Positions 9,293 to 17,816 of a stretch of DNA of 64,000 nucleotides are shown here, one piece after another. Each line of letters opens with the position of its first letter. Position 1 is the first letter of the stretch. The position numbers were made by a program, and so were the translations under genes. Source of the stretch: Pseudomonas quebecensis (lineage in GTDB: Bacteria; Pseudomonadota; Gammaproteobacteria; Pseudomonadales; Pseudomonadaceae); NCBI RefSeq assembly GCF_026410085.1, contig NZ_CP112866.1, positions 3,905,001 through 3,969,000 of the forward strand, read 5' to 3'. The notes beneath the pieces were generated by a model. The model was not told the origin of the DNA, searched no databases, and worked only from the letters and a program-made list of their open reading frames with translations.

Positions 9293-10194
9293 TGCGGGCT
9301 CTCTGATGGATCAACGTTAGGAGTCGGATAGTTCGGAATTTCGCCCAGGCGCCGCAGGCTATTGAAATGTTGCGGGTCGTCCAGATAGCGCAGCATCACG
9401 GTTTGCCAGGTTTTATCGGCAAAGGTCTGCACATGCCCGCCCCGGGTCAATTGCAAGACTCTGGGCGGCGGTGCGGCCTGGTACAGGCGGATGCCATTGG
9501 CCACGGGCACGATCGGGTCATCGAGGCTGTGAAACAACAGTTTAGGCACGCCGCTCAACTGGGGCATGGCATTGATCGCACTGTCCGCGTCGGGCACGAG
9601 CCAGGATAAGGGCACTTGCAACGGCCATGTTAGCCAAGAGGTGCTCAAGGCGAATTGTCCTACGTCACGATAACTGGCCGGCACGCCGTCCAGCACCAGC
9701 GCCTTGAGCTGGGCCTGACGCTGCGGGTGCGCCGCCAGGTAATGCACGGCGAGCGCGCCGCCCAGGCTTTGACCCAGGACTATCAAGGGCTGGCCTTGGG
9801 TTTCAGGGGCCTTATCGATCCAGCGGAACGCCGCGTCCACGTCTTGATAAACCGCCGGTAGCGACGGTTTGCCCTGCGATAACCCATAACCACGGTAGTC
9901 CAGCAGCAGCACTTGGTAACCCTGCTCCGGCAACCACCAACTGCCGCCCAAGTGCCAGGCCAGGTTGCCACCGTTGCCGTGCAGATGCAGCACCGTGCCC
10001 TTGAGCGGCACGCCGGGTTTGGCCGGCAACCACCAAGCGTGCAGCTGGACGCCGTCGGCGGTGGTCAGGGTGATGTCGCGGTAGTCCAGGCGCGCTTTTT
10101 CCGGCGTGAACGGCAGGCCGGGTTCGGGATAGAACAAGAGCGAGCTGCAGCCGTTCAATGTGAGTAGCAGGCACAGAATGCCGAGGATTCTCAT
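9289..10194 (-). CDS. Alpha/beta-hydrolase lipoprotein
   Basis: A 301-residue alpha/beta hydrolase with a lipoprotein signal (lipobox LNGC, Cys16). The oxyanion-hole motif HGNGGN is at 72-77, the nucleophile elbow GQSLGG at 141-146 (Ser143), the acid is probably in SLDDPIV near 234, and the catalytic His is in RGGHVQTF near 260. It is likely anchored in the outer or inner membrane facing the periplasm and hydrolyses an ester or peptide-like substrate that is not identifiable. The ATG at 10194 has a GAGG site at good spacing; an in-frame ATG at 10221 abuts the upstream stop (TAAATG) and is the alternative start. Confidence 0.85.
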   Translation of the reverse strand: MRILGILCLLLTLNGCSSLLFYPEPGLPFTPEKARLDYRDITLTTADGVQLHAWWLPAKPGVPLKGTVLHLHGNGGNLAWHLGGSWWLPEQGYQVLLLDYRGYGLSQGKPSLPAVYQDVDAAFRWIDKAPETQGQPLIVLGQSLGGALAVHYLAAHPQRQAQLKALVLDGVPASYRDVGQFALSTSWLTWPLQVPLSWLVPDADSAINAMPQLSGVPKLLFHSLDDPIVPVANGIRLYQAAPPPRVLQLTRGGHVQTFADKTWQTVMLRYLDDPQHFNSLRRLGEIPNYPTPNVDPSESPQ

Positions 10195-10221
10195 CCGTTG
10201 AAGCCTCGTGAATAACAGCAT

Positions 10222-11499
10222 TTAAAGGATATTGGAGTAGTCCGCCTCGATCCGATCCAGGCTCAGGTGGTTAAGGAAGTTGGAGAAACACATCCATGCC
10301 GCCAGGGCGTTCATGTCACGGAATTGATCGGGCAGGTATTTGGGCGGCACCACCAGGCCTTCGTCTACCAGTTGGCGCAGGGTGCGCATGTCTTCCAGGG
10401 TGGTCTTGCCGCAGAACAGCAGCGGCACCTGTTCCAGCTTGCCTTTGCGCACGGCCAACTGGATGTAGTTGTAGACCATGATAAAGCCCTTGAGGTAAGA
10501 CAGGTCCTTGGTAAACGGCAGACCGGTCGGCACCGAGCCACGGAACACGCGGCTGGCGTTGCCGTAGCTTTCAGCCATTTCAAAGCCTTGCTCACGGAAG
10601 AATTCGAACACCTGCAGGAAGTCGGCGCCCTCCTCCACCATATGGATGGCGCGCGTGCGGTTGGTCAATTTGCGCAAGCGGCTGGGGTAAGAGGCAAAGG
10701 TAATGATCTCCATCAGGATCGCCAACCCTTCCTGGGTCACGGTCGACGACGGCGGCCCCTTGGACAGGAACGTGCAGATCGGCTGGTTCTGGCCGTTGAG
10801 CGTGGTGCCCACATGCACCAGGCCTTCATGCACTTCCAATGCGCGCACATCGCGGTCGTTGAACATCGCGTCGGCGCGGATCTTGATGTAGTCGGCTCCC
10901 GCCGCCGCGTCGGCGACGATACCGTCGGACTCGAACACGCGGATGGTTTCCTCGGCCTCGCCGAATACCTTGTTCAGGCGGGTCTGCAGCAGGGCCACGG
11001 CGTCCTTGGCGGTCAGGGTCTTGGCTTCGTCCTTGAGGTCGCCACGGCCATCGATATTGTTCAAGTAATCGGAGAGCATCAGGCCCAGGTCCGCCAGGGT
11101 CGGGTCGCCGGCGTGGAACGCATCGGAGGCAGCGCCGTACAGTTCCTGGGAGATCAGGCCGAAATCCTCGGTGCCCCGGGCCTCCAGCATGCGCACCACC
11201 ATGCGGTATTCCTTGCACATGCGGCGCATGATCTGCCCGACCGGGCTGAATTGGCCGAGACGGCGGGTGATGTCACGCTCGATATTCTGAAATTCCAGCT
11301 TCACCGCGCTGGAGTCGAAGGACAGCGGCCGGTTCAGGTAATAGTCGCGATCCACGGCCGGCATGGCTTTGCCCTTGGCCTTGAGAAACCCCTGACGGAT
11401 GTTCTCGTCCCACTTCACGGCGTCGAGGACGCGGATCGGGGTTTGCGCCAGCACAATGCGATCGGACAAGGTGCGTATCGTCTGCTGGTAATCGTCCAC
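10222..11499 (-). CDS. DUF1704 'QEGLA-motif' protein, predicted MATCAP-like metallopeptidase
   Basis: A 425-residue DUF1704 protein, annotated in many genomes as flavohemoglobin expression-modulating. The motif HEGLVH at 224-229 reads HExxxH, and QEGLA at 256-260 supplies a third candidate ligand (Glu257). The same HExxxH arrangement is known from the eukaryotic tyrosine carboxypeptidase MATCAP/KIAA0895, so a zinc-peptidase fold is a reasonable inference. The gene starts with GTG at 11499 behind an AGAGGA site. It lies between an envelope lipoprotein and a lipoprotein hydrolase in the same orientation, but has no signal peptide and is probably cytosolic. Confidence 0.85.
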   Translation of the reverse strand: MDDYQQTIRTLSDRIVLAQTPIRVLDAVKWDENIRQGFLKAKGKAMPAVDRDYYLNRPLSFDSSAVKLEFQNIERDITRRLGQFSPVGQIMRRMCKEYRMVVRMLEARGTEDFGLISQELYGAASDAFHAGDPTLADLGLMLSDYLNNIDGRGDLKDEAKTLTAKDAVALLQTRLNKVFGEAEETIRVFESDGIVADAAAGADYIKIRADAMFNDRDVRALEVHEGLVHVGTTLNGQNQPICTFLSKGPPSSTVTQEGLAILMEIITFASYPSRLRKLTNRTRAIHMVEEGADFLQVFEFFREQGFEMAESYGNASRVFRGSVPTGLPFTKDLSYLKGFIMVYNYIQLAVRKGKLEQVPLLFCGKTTLEDMRTLRQLVDEGLVVPPKYLPDQFRDMNALAAWMCFSNFLNHLSLDRIEADYSNIL

Positions 11500-11520
11500 C
11501 CGGTATTTCCTCTTTAAACG

Positions 11521-12069
11521 TTATTGACCCGCGCGCCGGTAGCGCACGGCTTCAACGAACACATCGGCATTGGCCGGATCATCCAGGTAGGCAAACACCT
11601 GGTTCATGGCACTGTCGACCCGTACACCGGCGCCTTCGACGGTGTCCACGGGGCTGCCCTGCAGTCGCTGTTGCCCGATGGCCTGGCGAATCTGCTCGAG
11701 GTCCAGGTTATAGACCACCAATTCGTGCTTATCGTCGAACTCGAATCCCGCCAGAAAATAGTGCCCTCCGAACCTGGCCGGCAACGGTGCCGACAGGTAC
11801 CAGCGGCTGCCATGACGCGTCACGGTAAACAGGTACTCATCGCGCTGCGTCGGCGAGGCTTTAGGGTAGCTCACCGCCTTGTAACGGTGCTCACCGGCGC
11901 GGCTGATTTGCAGATTGAGCGGTTCGCCCCAGGCATTCCTGCTGGTCCAATGGCCCAGCAATTCATCCGGCGCCGCCTCATGGGCGGGCAACGGGTCCTT
12001 GAACGTTACCAGGCAACCCCCGAGCAACAGGAACCACACGGCGATTACCGCCACACGCCAGGTTTTCAT
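11521..12069 (-). CDS. Lipoprotein, function unknown
   Basis: A 182-residue lipoprotein with a short signal peptide ending in the lipobox LGGC (Cys19). The mature region is a beta-rich domain (GHWTSRNAWGEPLNLQISR, HRYKAVSYP and onward) that looks lipocalin-like or like a copper-resistance-type barrel, with a C-terminal helix. It lies just upstream of the DUF1704 gene with a 21-base gap and is probably in the same operon. The homologous position in P. aeruginosa also holds a hypothetical protein, as far as I recall. Confidence 0.78.
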   Translation of the reverse strand: MKTWRVAVIAVWFLLLGGCLVTFKDPLPAHEAAPDELLGHWTSRNAWGEPLNLQISRAGEHRYKAVSYPKASPTQRDEYLFTVTRHGSRWYLSAPLPARFGGHYFLAGFEFDDKHELVVYNLDLEQIRQAIGQQRLQGSPVDTVEGAGVRVDSAMNQVFAYLDDPANADVFVEAVRYRRAGQ

Positions 12070-12084
12070 TGGACTCCCCCGGTG

Positions 12085-12801
12085 TCAGACCGAGGCCAAC
12101 ACCAAATGCATATAACGCTTGAGAATCTCAAGCATCTCGTCAGCGGTCAGAGGCTCCGGGCCGCCCAGCAGGCCCTGATATTCCATCCGACCGATAATCG
12201 CCGTCAACACCTTGGCATCCTGTTGCGGCTCGCGGGAACCCAGTACCTGGAAAAACTGCCCGGTGCCCTGCAGCAGGATCTGTTGATGGGAACGCACCAG
12301 TTGCGCCAGGCGCGGGTTGAGCAAGGCTTCCTGACGGAACGCCTGTTCGGCCATCAAGTGCTCACGGCGGTTGGTCAATTGGCGCATGACGTAATCGGCG
12401 GTCAAGCGCGCGATGTCGTCCGCCAACTGCGAACGCGACTGCGGGCTGCCATCGCCATAGGCAACCATCTCGCGCAGCAAACCTTCGTTACGCACCCACA
12501 GCTTGCCCATGAACGCGGCGCTGCGCTCCACGTACTGGGCGAAGGTGTCGGTGAGCAGGTCGTCAATGTCTTTGAAGTAATAGGTGGTCGCCGACAGCGG
12601 CACCCCCGCCTCGGCCGCCACCGCGCGATGGCGCACGGCCCGCACGCCATCGCGCACCACGATGCGCATGGCGGCATCCAGAATATCTTGCCGGCGCTGC
12701 TCGCTGCCTTGGCGACTGGCCTTGCGGCCCTGGTACTGGACGCTTTCAACCACGGCAGCAGCAATGCCGGCGGCGCCTTCTTGTGGGGTTACGCGGTTCA
12801 C
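12085..12801 (-). CDS. TetR-family transcriptional regulator
   Basis: A 238-residue regulator. The TetR DNA-binding domain spans residues 33-85, with RRQDILDAAMRIVVRDG, then VRAVRHRAVAAEAGVPLSATTYYFK, the usual recognition helix and Tyr-Tyr-Phe ending. The C-terminal ligand domain is helical and ligand-unspecified. Translation starts at GTG 12801 behind AAGGAT. It sits between lysS and the envelope lipoprotein genes and could control the latter. Confidence 0.9.
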   Translation of the reverse strand: MNRVTPQEGAAGIAAAVVESVQYQGRKASRQGSEQRRQDILDAAMRIVVRDGVRAVRHRAVAAEAGVPLSATTYYFKDIDDLLTDTFAQYVERSAAFMGKLWVRNEGLLREMVAYGDGSPQSRSQLADDIARLTADYVMRQLTNRREHLMAEQAFRQEALLNPRLAQLVRSHQQILLQGTGQFFQVLGSREPQQDAKVLTAIIGRMEYQGLLGGPEPLTADEMLEILKRYMHLVLASV

Positions 12802-12864
12802 GACTTACATCCTTGAACAGATCAAAACCTGGCGCTGTTTGCTTGACGCTTATAGACGCCACAT

Positions 12865-12890
12865 AAAAAAGCCGCCTTATAAAAGGCGGC
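12865..12890 (-). terminator. Rho-independent terminator of lysS
   Basis: On the minus strand the 8-bp stem gccgcctt / aaggcggc with a TTAT loop is followed by a T6 run (plus-strand A run at 12865-12870). It lies 18 bases past the lysS stop. Confidence 0.92.
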
Positions 12891-12907
12891 TCTGGATTTC
12901 GCTACGG

Positions 12908-14410
12908 TTACGCTTGTGGCCGCATGTGCGGGAACAGGATCACATCGCGGATCGACGGCGAGTTGGTCAACAACATCACCAGGCGATCGATGCCGATCCC
13001 TTCACCGGCGGTCGGCGGCATGCCGTATTCCAGGGCGCGAACGAAGTCGGCGTCGTAGTGCATGGCTTCGTCATCGCCAGCATCCTTGTCGGCCACCTGG
13101 GCCATAAAGCGCTCGGCCTGGTCTTCCGCGTCGTTCAACTCGGAGTAGGCGTTGGCGATTTCGCGGCCGCCGATGAACAGCTCGAAACGGTCGGTGACGT
13201 TCGGGTTGTCATCGTTGCGACGGGCCAGCGGCGACACTTCGAACGGGTACTGGGTAATGAAGTGCGGCTGCTCCAGCTTGTGCTCCACCAGCTCTTCGAA
13301 AATCATCACCTGCAGTTTGCCCAGGCCTTCGAAGCCCAGCACCTTGGCGCCGGCTTTCTTGGCGATGGCGCGAGCCTTGTCGATGTCGTTCAGGTCATCG
13401 GCGGTCAGCTCGGGGTTGTACTTGAGGATCGAATCGAACACCGAGAGGCGCACGAACGGCTCGCCGAAGTGGAACACCTTGTCGCCGTACGGCACGTCGG
13501 TGCTGCCCAGGACCAGCTGCGCCAGCTCGCGGAACAGTTCTTCGGTCAGGTCCATGTTGTCTTCATAGTCGGCGTACGCCTGGTAGAACTCCAACATGGT
13601 GAATTCAGGGTTGTGACGGGTCGAGACGCCTTCGTTGCGGAAGTTGCGGTTGATCTCGAAGACCTTTTCGAAGCCACCGACCACCAGGCGCTTGAGGTAC
13701 AGCTCAGGCGCGATACGCAGGAACATTTCCATGTCCAGCGCGTTGTGGTGGGTTTCGAACGGTTTGGCTGCGGCACCGCCGGGGATGGTTTGCAGCATCG
13801 GCGTTTCCACTTCCAGGAAGTCACGCTGCATCAGGAAACTGCGGATGTGGGCGATGATCTGCGAACGGACGCGAAAGGTGTGGCGTACGTCTTCGTTGAC
13901 GATCAGGTCGACGTAGCGCTGGCGATAGCGCTGCTCGGTGTCGGTCAGGCCGTGGTGCTTGTCCGGCAGCGGGCGCAAGGACTTGGTCAGCAGGCGCACG
14001 TTGGTCATTTCCACGTACAGGTCGCCCTTGCCGGAACGGGCCAGGGTGCCTTCGGCGGCGATGATGTCGCCCATGTCCCAGGTTTTCACCGAGGCCAGGG
14101 TTTCTTCGGACAGGGTCTTGCGGTTGACGTAGACCTGGATACGCCCGGTCATGTCCTGGATCACCATGAACGAGCCACGGTTGAGCATGATGCGACCTGC
14201 CACCTTGACCGGGATCGCCGCTTCAGCCAGCTCTTCCTTGGTCTTGTCCGCGTACTGTTTCTGCAAGGCATCGCAGTAGTTGTCGCGGCGGAAGTCGTTG
14301 GGGAAGGCGTTGCCCTTGGCGCGCTCGGCAGCAAGCTTTTCCTTGCGCAGGGCGATCAGGGAGTTTTCTTCCTGTTGCAGGGCTTGCGGGTCGAGTTGTT
14401 GGTCGCTCAT
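12908..14410 (-). CDS. lysS: Lysyl-tRNA synthetase, class II
   Basis: A 500-residue class II LysRS. The N-terminal OB-fold (residues 60-170, [21 protein letters not shown]) binds the anticodon. Catalytic motif 2 appears as [20 protein letters not shown] near 260, and motif 3 as [10 protein letters not shown] near 475. The start MSDQQLDPQ (ATG 14410) is the family start; 25 further open codons upstream are intergenic. It follows prfB on the same strand, the arrangement seen in many gamma-proteobacteria. Confidence 0.98.
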   Translation of the reverse strand: MSDQQLDPQALQQEENSLIALRKEKLAAERAKGNAFPNDFRRDNYCDALQKQYADKTKEELAEAAIPVKVAGRIMLNRGSFMVIQDMTGRIQVYVNRKTLSEETLASVKTWDMGDIIAAEGTLARSGKGDLYVEMTNVRLLTKSLRPLPDKHHGLTDTEQRYRQRYVDLIVNEDVRHTFRVRSQIIAHIRSFLMQRDFLEVETPMLQTIPGGAAAKPFETHHNALDMEMFLRIAPELYLKRLVVGGFEKVFEINRNFRNEGVSTRHNPEFTMLEFYQAYADYEDNMDLTEELFRELAQLVLGSTDVPYGDKVFHFGEPFVRLSVFDSILKYNPELTADDLNDIDKARAIAKKAGAKVLGFEGLGKLQVMIFEELVEHKLEQPHFITQYPFEVSPLARRNDDNPNVTDRFELFIGGREIANAYSELNDAEDQAERFMAQVADKDAGDDEAMHYDADFVRALEYGMPPTAGEGIGIDRLVMLLTNSPSIRDVILFPHMRPQA

Positions 14411-14441
14411 GTCTTTAGATTTTCCATCACAGGTTCGTTGC

Positions 14442-14462
14442 CCCCAGGCCTTCGGCCTGGGG
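14442..14462. repeat. Stem-loop in the prfB-lysS gap
   Basis: A 9-bp perfect inverted repeat (ccccaggcc / ggcctgggg) with a 3-base loop sits between prfB and lysS next to a REP unit. It could stabilise the 3' end of the prfB transcript or attenuate lysS. Confidence 0.5.
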
Positions 14463-14464
14463 AT

Positions 14465-14486
14465 CGCGGGCAAGCCCGCTCCCACA
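14465..14486. repeat. REP palindrome (single)
   Basis: A short palindrome cgcgggcaagcccgctcccaca, part of the REP family that recurs throughout this window, lies between prfB and lysS. It is a single unit, not a doublet. Confidence 0.75.
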
Positions 14487-14493
14487 GAGGGTG

Positions 14494-15589
14494 TTACAGG
14501 CCGGACTTCAGGCTGGCTTCCAGGTACTCGTCGATATCGCCGTCGAGCACCTTGTCGCAGTCGCTGCGTTCGATGTTAGTGCGCAGATCCTTGATCCGCG
14601 AGGCATCAAGCACATAGGAGCGGATCTGGTGACCCCAGCCGATGTCCGACTTGGTGTCTTCCAGCGCCTGGGACGCGGCGTTGCGCTTTTGCATTTCCTG
14701 CTCGTACAACTTGGCCCGCAGCATTTTCATGGCGGTGTCCTTGTTGGCGTGCTGGGAGCGTTCGTTCTGGCAGCTGACCACGGTGTTGGTCGGTACGTGG
14801 GTAATCCGCACGGCCGAGTCGGTGGTGTTAACGTGCTGACCACCGGCACCGGAGGAGCGATAGGTATCGATCCGCAGGTCCGCCGGGTTGATCTCGATTT
14901 CCACTTTGTCATCGATCTCGGGCGAGACGAACACTGCGCAGAATGAGGTGTGACGACGGTTGCCGGAGTCGAACGGGCTCTTGCGCACCAGGCGGTGCAC
15001 GCCGATCTCGGTACGCAGCCAGCCAAAGGCGTACTCGCCCTTGATGTGCACGGTCGCGCCCTTGATGCCGGCCACTTCACCGGCCGACAGCTCCATGATG
15101 GTCGCGTCGAAGCCGCGTTTGTCGGCCCAGCGCAGGTACATGCGCAGCAGGATGTTGGCCCAGTCCTGGGCCTCGGTGCCGCCGGAACCGGCCTGGATGT
15201 CCAGGTAGGCGTTGTTCGGGTCCATTTCGTGGCTGAACATGCGGCGGAATTCGAGCTTGGCGAGGTTCTCCTCGAGACGGGCCAGCTCGGCGACCACATC
15301 GCCCACTGCGCCTTCGTCGTTTTCTTCAACGGCCATGTCCAGCAGGTCACGGCAATCGGCCAGGCCGGTGTTCAGCTCATCGAGGGTGTCGACGATCTGC
15401 GCCAGCGCAGCGCGCTCGCGACCCAGCTCCTGGGCGTATTCAGGTTTGTTCCAGACACTCGGATCTTCAAGCTCGCGATTGACCTCGGTCAGACGCTCAT
15501 GCTTTTGATCGTAGTCAAAGATACCCCCGAATAGTTTCGGAGCGCTCGGACAAGTCCTTGATGGTGTTAAGGATCGGGTTGATTTCCAT
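14494..15589 (-). CDS. prfB: Peptide chain release factor 2 (programmed +1 frameshift)
   Basis: RF2, 364 residues, recognises UGA and UAA and releases the nascent chain. It is encoded in two frames. The first 24 codons ([13 protein letters not shown] to RGYL) end at an in-frame TGA at 15517-15515, and a +1 shift on CTT-TGA-C continues as D-YDQKHERL. The stop-recognition tripeptide SPF lies in [11 protein letters not shown] near residue 205 and the hydrolysis motif GGQ in SGAGGQHVN near 250. As is known for this family, the frameshift autoregulates RF2 supply. It lies upstream of lysS. Confidence 0.97.
15514..15529 (-). promoter_or_regulatory. prfB: prfB programmed +1 frameshift site
   Basis: On the minus strand the sequence reads CGGGGGTATCTTTGAC: an internal Shine-Dalgarno-like GGGGG three bases before the slippery CTT, then the UGA stop and C. 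This is the classical prfB recoding signal, in which slow RF2 decoding of UGA-C favours a +1 slip. Confidence 0.96.
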
Positions 15590-15700
15590 GGCGGGCAGCA
15601 CTCGTTGGCGAACTTTTGAAAGCCGGCGAGTATAACGGCAAACAGCTGGAAACGGCAGCCCGCTGAGCCGAAAAGGCGGTTTCAACTCCCATGGAAATCC

Positions 15701-15732
15701 ACTGTAAGAGCGGGCTTGCCCTCTCCCACAGT
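15701..15732. repeat. Degenerate REP palindrome
   Basis: An imperfect palindrome (actgtaagagcgggcttgcc / ctctcccacagt) lies between the wspR and prfB genes. It belongs to the same REP family as the other units but has diverged. Confidence 0.6.
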
Positions 15733-15752
15733 GAGTTGAGCATAGCCTCAGG

Positions 15753-16754
15753 TCACTCGATACCGACCTGATTGCGCCCATTGTGCTTGGCCGTGTACAG
15801 CCCCTTGTCAGCGGCCATGATCACCTGCCGGCAACTGGAGCCCTGCTGCGGCGTCATGGTCGACAGGCCGATGCTGACGGTCAGGCACGAACCCTCGGTC
15901 GGGGCGTTGTGCGGGATGTTCAACGCGGCGACGGCCATGCGCAGTTTCTCCGCCACCAAACGCGCGCCACCCGGCGAAGTGTTGGGCAGCACCAGGGCGA
16001 ACTCTTCGCCGCCGTAGCGCGCCGGCAGGTCCGACGGGCGGCTGCTGGCTTCGCGGATGGTGTCGGCCACCTTGCGCAGGGCTTCGTCGCCTTCGACGTG
16101 GCCGAAGCTGTCGTTGTAGGTCTTGAAGAAATCCACGTCGATCATCAGCAGCGACAACTGGGTCTGGTCGCGCATGGCGCGGCGCCATTCCAGCTCCAGG
16201 TATTCGTCGAAGTGGCGGCGGTTGGACAACCCGGTCAAGCCATCGGAGTTCATCAACCGTTGCAGCACCAGGTTGGTGTCCAGCAACTGTTGCTGGCTGA
16301 CCCGCAACGCACGGTACGCCGCATCACGCTGCAACAGGGTCATGTAGGAACGCGAGTGATAGCGGATGCGCGCCACCAGCTCGATATTGTCCGGCAGTTT
16401 GACCAAATAATCGTTGGCGCCGGCTGCAAAGGCCGCGCTCTTGATCAGCGGGTCTTCCTTGGTGGAGAGCACGATGATCGGGATGTTCGCCGTGGCCGGG
16501 TGATTGCGGTACTCACGCACCAGGGTCAGGCCGTCGAGGCCGGGCATCACCAGGTCCTGCAGGATTACCGTGGGCTTGATGCGGATGGCCTGGGCAATCG
16601 CCTGGTGCGGGTCGGCGCAGAAATGGAAGTCGATGTTTTCTTCCTGGGCCAGGCCACGCCGGACGGCTTCGCCGATCATGGCCTGGTCGTCGACCAGCAA
16701 CACCATGGCGGCGTTTTCGTCGGTCTTGATATCGTCGATCTGTAAGTCATTCAT
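15753..16754 (-). CDS. wspR: Diguanylate cyclase response regulator WspR
   Basis: A 333-residue output protein of the Wsp pathway: an N-terminal receiver (phospho-acceptor Asp67 in [12 protein letters not shown]), a helical stalk, and a GGDEF domain with the active GGEEF at 248-252. The inhibitory c-di-GMP site RxxD is present at 239-242 (RPSD), five residues before GGEEF. Phosphorylation by WspE is known to drive clustering and c-di-GMP synthesis, which turns on cellulose and other exopolysaccharides in the fluorescens group. It follows wspF with a 51-base gap, the only gap in the operon. Confidence 0.97.
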   Translation of the reverse strand: MNDLQIDDIKTDENAAMVLLVDDQAMIGEAVRRGLAQEENIDFHFCADPHQAIAQAIRIKPTVILQDLVMPGLDGLTLVREYRNHPATANIPIIVLSTKEDPLIKSAAFAAGANDYLVKLPDNIELVARIRYHSRSYMTLLQRDAAYRALRVSQQQLLDTNLVLQRLMNSDGLTGLSNRRHFDEYLELEWRRAMRDQTQLSLLMIDVDFFKTYNDSFGHVEGDEALRKVADTIREASSRPSDLPARYGGEEFALVLPNTSPGGARLVAEKLRMAVAALNIPHNAPTEGSCLTVSIGLSTMTPQQGSSCRQVIMAADKGLYTAKHNGRNQVGIE

Positions 16755-16805
16755 CTGCAGTCACCTGAATTACCACCTGCAAACCAGCACCGCGCAAGGC
16801 CTTGC

Positions 16806-17816
16806 TCATTGTGCAAAGACCTCCAGCAGACGAGGCGCAATTCTATCCAGTGGGCGAATTTCAACAGCGGCATCGATTGCCGCCGCCGCTTTGGGCATGC
16901 CATACACCGCCGAGCTCTGCTGATCCTGGGCGATGGTCAAATAACCTTGTTCACGCAGCAACTTGAGGCCCTGGGCCCCGTCACGGCCCATGCCGGTCAG
17001 CAATACGCCGACGGCATCGCCATTCCAGTGGCTGGCGACGCTCTCGAAAAACACGTCGATCGAAGGGCGATAGATCTCGTTCACCGGCTCGGCGGTATAG
17101 GCCAGCGTACCGTTCTTCAATAAACGAATGTGATGGTTGGTGCCGGCCAGCAACACCACCCCGCTCTGGGGCGGCTCACCTTCACGGGCCAGGCGCACCG
17201 GCAGGCCGCAAGCGCTGCCGAGCCATTCGGCCATGCCGGCGGCGAATACCTGATCGACGTGCTGGACCAGCACAATGGCGGCAGGGAAATCCCGGGGCAA
17301 GCCCTTGAGCAGGGTTTCCAGGGCCGCAGGACCACCCGCCGATGAGCCGATGGCCACCAGGCGCTGGCGTTTACCCTCATGGCGCGGGGGCGCGACTTCA
17401 GCGCGCACACGGCTGCCGCGCTGGCCGATCAGCCAACCGATATTGAGGATCTTGCGCAGCAACGGCGCGGCCGCATCCCTGGGGTTGCCCACGCCCAGCG
17501 CCGGTGTATCCACCACATCAAGGGCGCCATGCCCCATGGCTTCGAACACACGACTCACGTTGGCCTGGCGGTCGACGGTCACGATCAGGATCGCACACGG
17601 GGTCTCGGCCATGATCTGGCGCGTGGCCTCCACGCCGTCCATCACCGGCATGATCATGTCCATCAGGATCAGGTCCGGGGTCAGCTCGGCGCAGCGCTGC
17701 ACCGCGTCCAGGCCATTGTTGGCGACCCACACCACCTCATGCGTCGGCTCGAAACTCAACGCACGGCGCAAGGCCTCGACCGCCAGGGGCATGTCGTTGA
17801 CGATGGCGATCCTCAT
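16806..17816 (-). CDS. wspF: CheB-type methylesterase WspF (negative regulator)
   Basis: A 336-residue CheB homologue. The receiver domain has its Asp in DLILMDMIMPVMDG near residue 54, and the C-terminal methylesterase domain shows the nucleophile region GSSAGGP near 158, VLVQHVDQ near 187, and the catalytic Asp in GMGRDGAQG near 283. It demethylates WspA and damps the pathway; loss-of-function mutations are the classic route to wrinkly-spreader variants. Its ATG overlaps the wspE stop by four bases. Confidence 0.96.
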   Translation of the reverse strand: MRIAIVNDMPLAVEALRRALSFEPTHEVVWVANNGLDAVQRCAELTPDLILMDMIMPVMDGVEATRQIMAETPCAILIVTVDRQANVSRVFEAMGHGALDVVDTPALGVGNPRDAAAPLLRKILNIGWLIGQRGSRVRAEVAPPRHEGKRQRLVAIGSSAGGPAALETLLKGLPRDFPAAIVLVQHVDQVFAAGMAEWLGSACGLPVRLAREGEPPQSGVVLLAGTNHHIRLLKNGTLAYTAEPVNEIYRPSIDVFFESVASHWNGDAVGVLLTGMGRDGAQGLKLLREQGYLTIAQDQQSSAVYGMPKAAAAIDAAVEIRPLDRIAPRLLEVFAQ

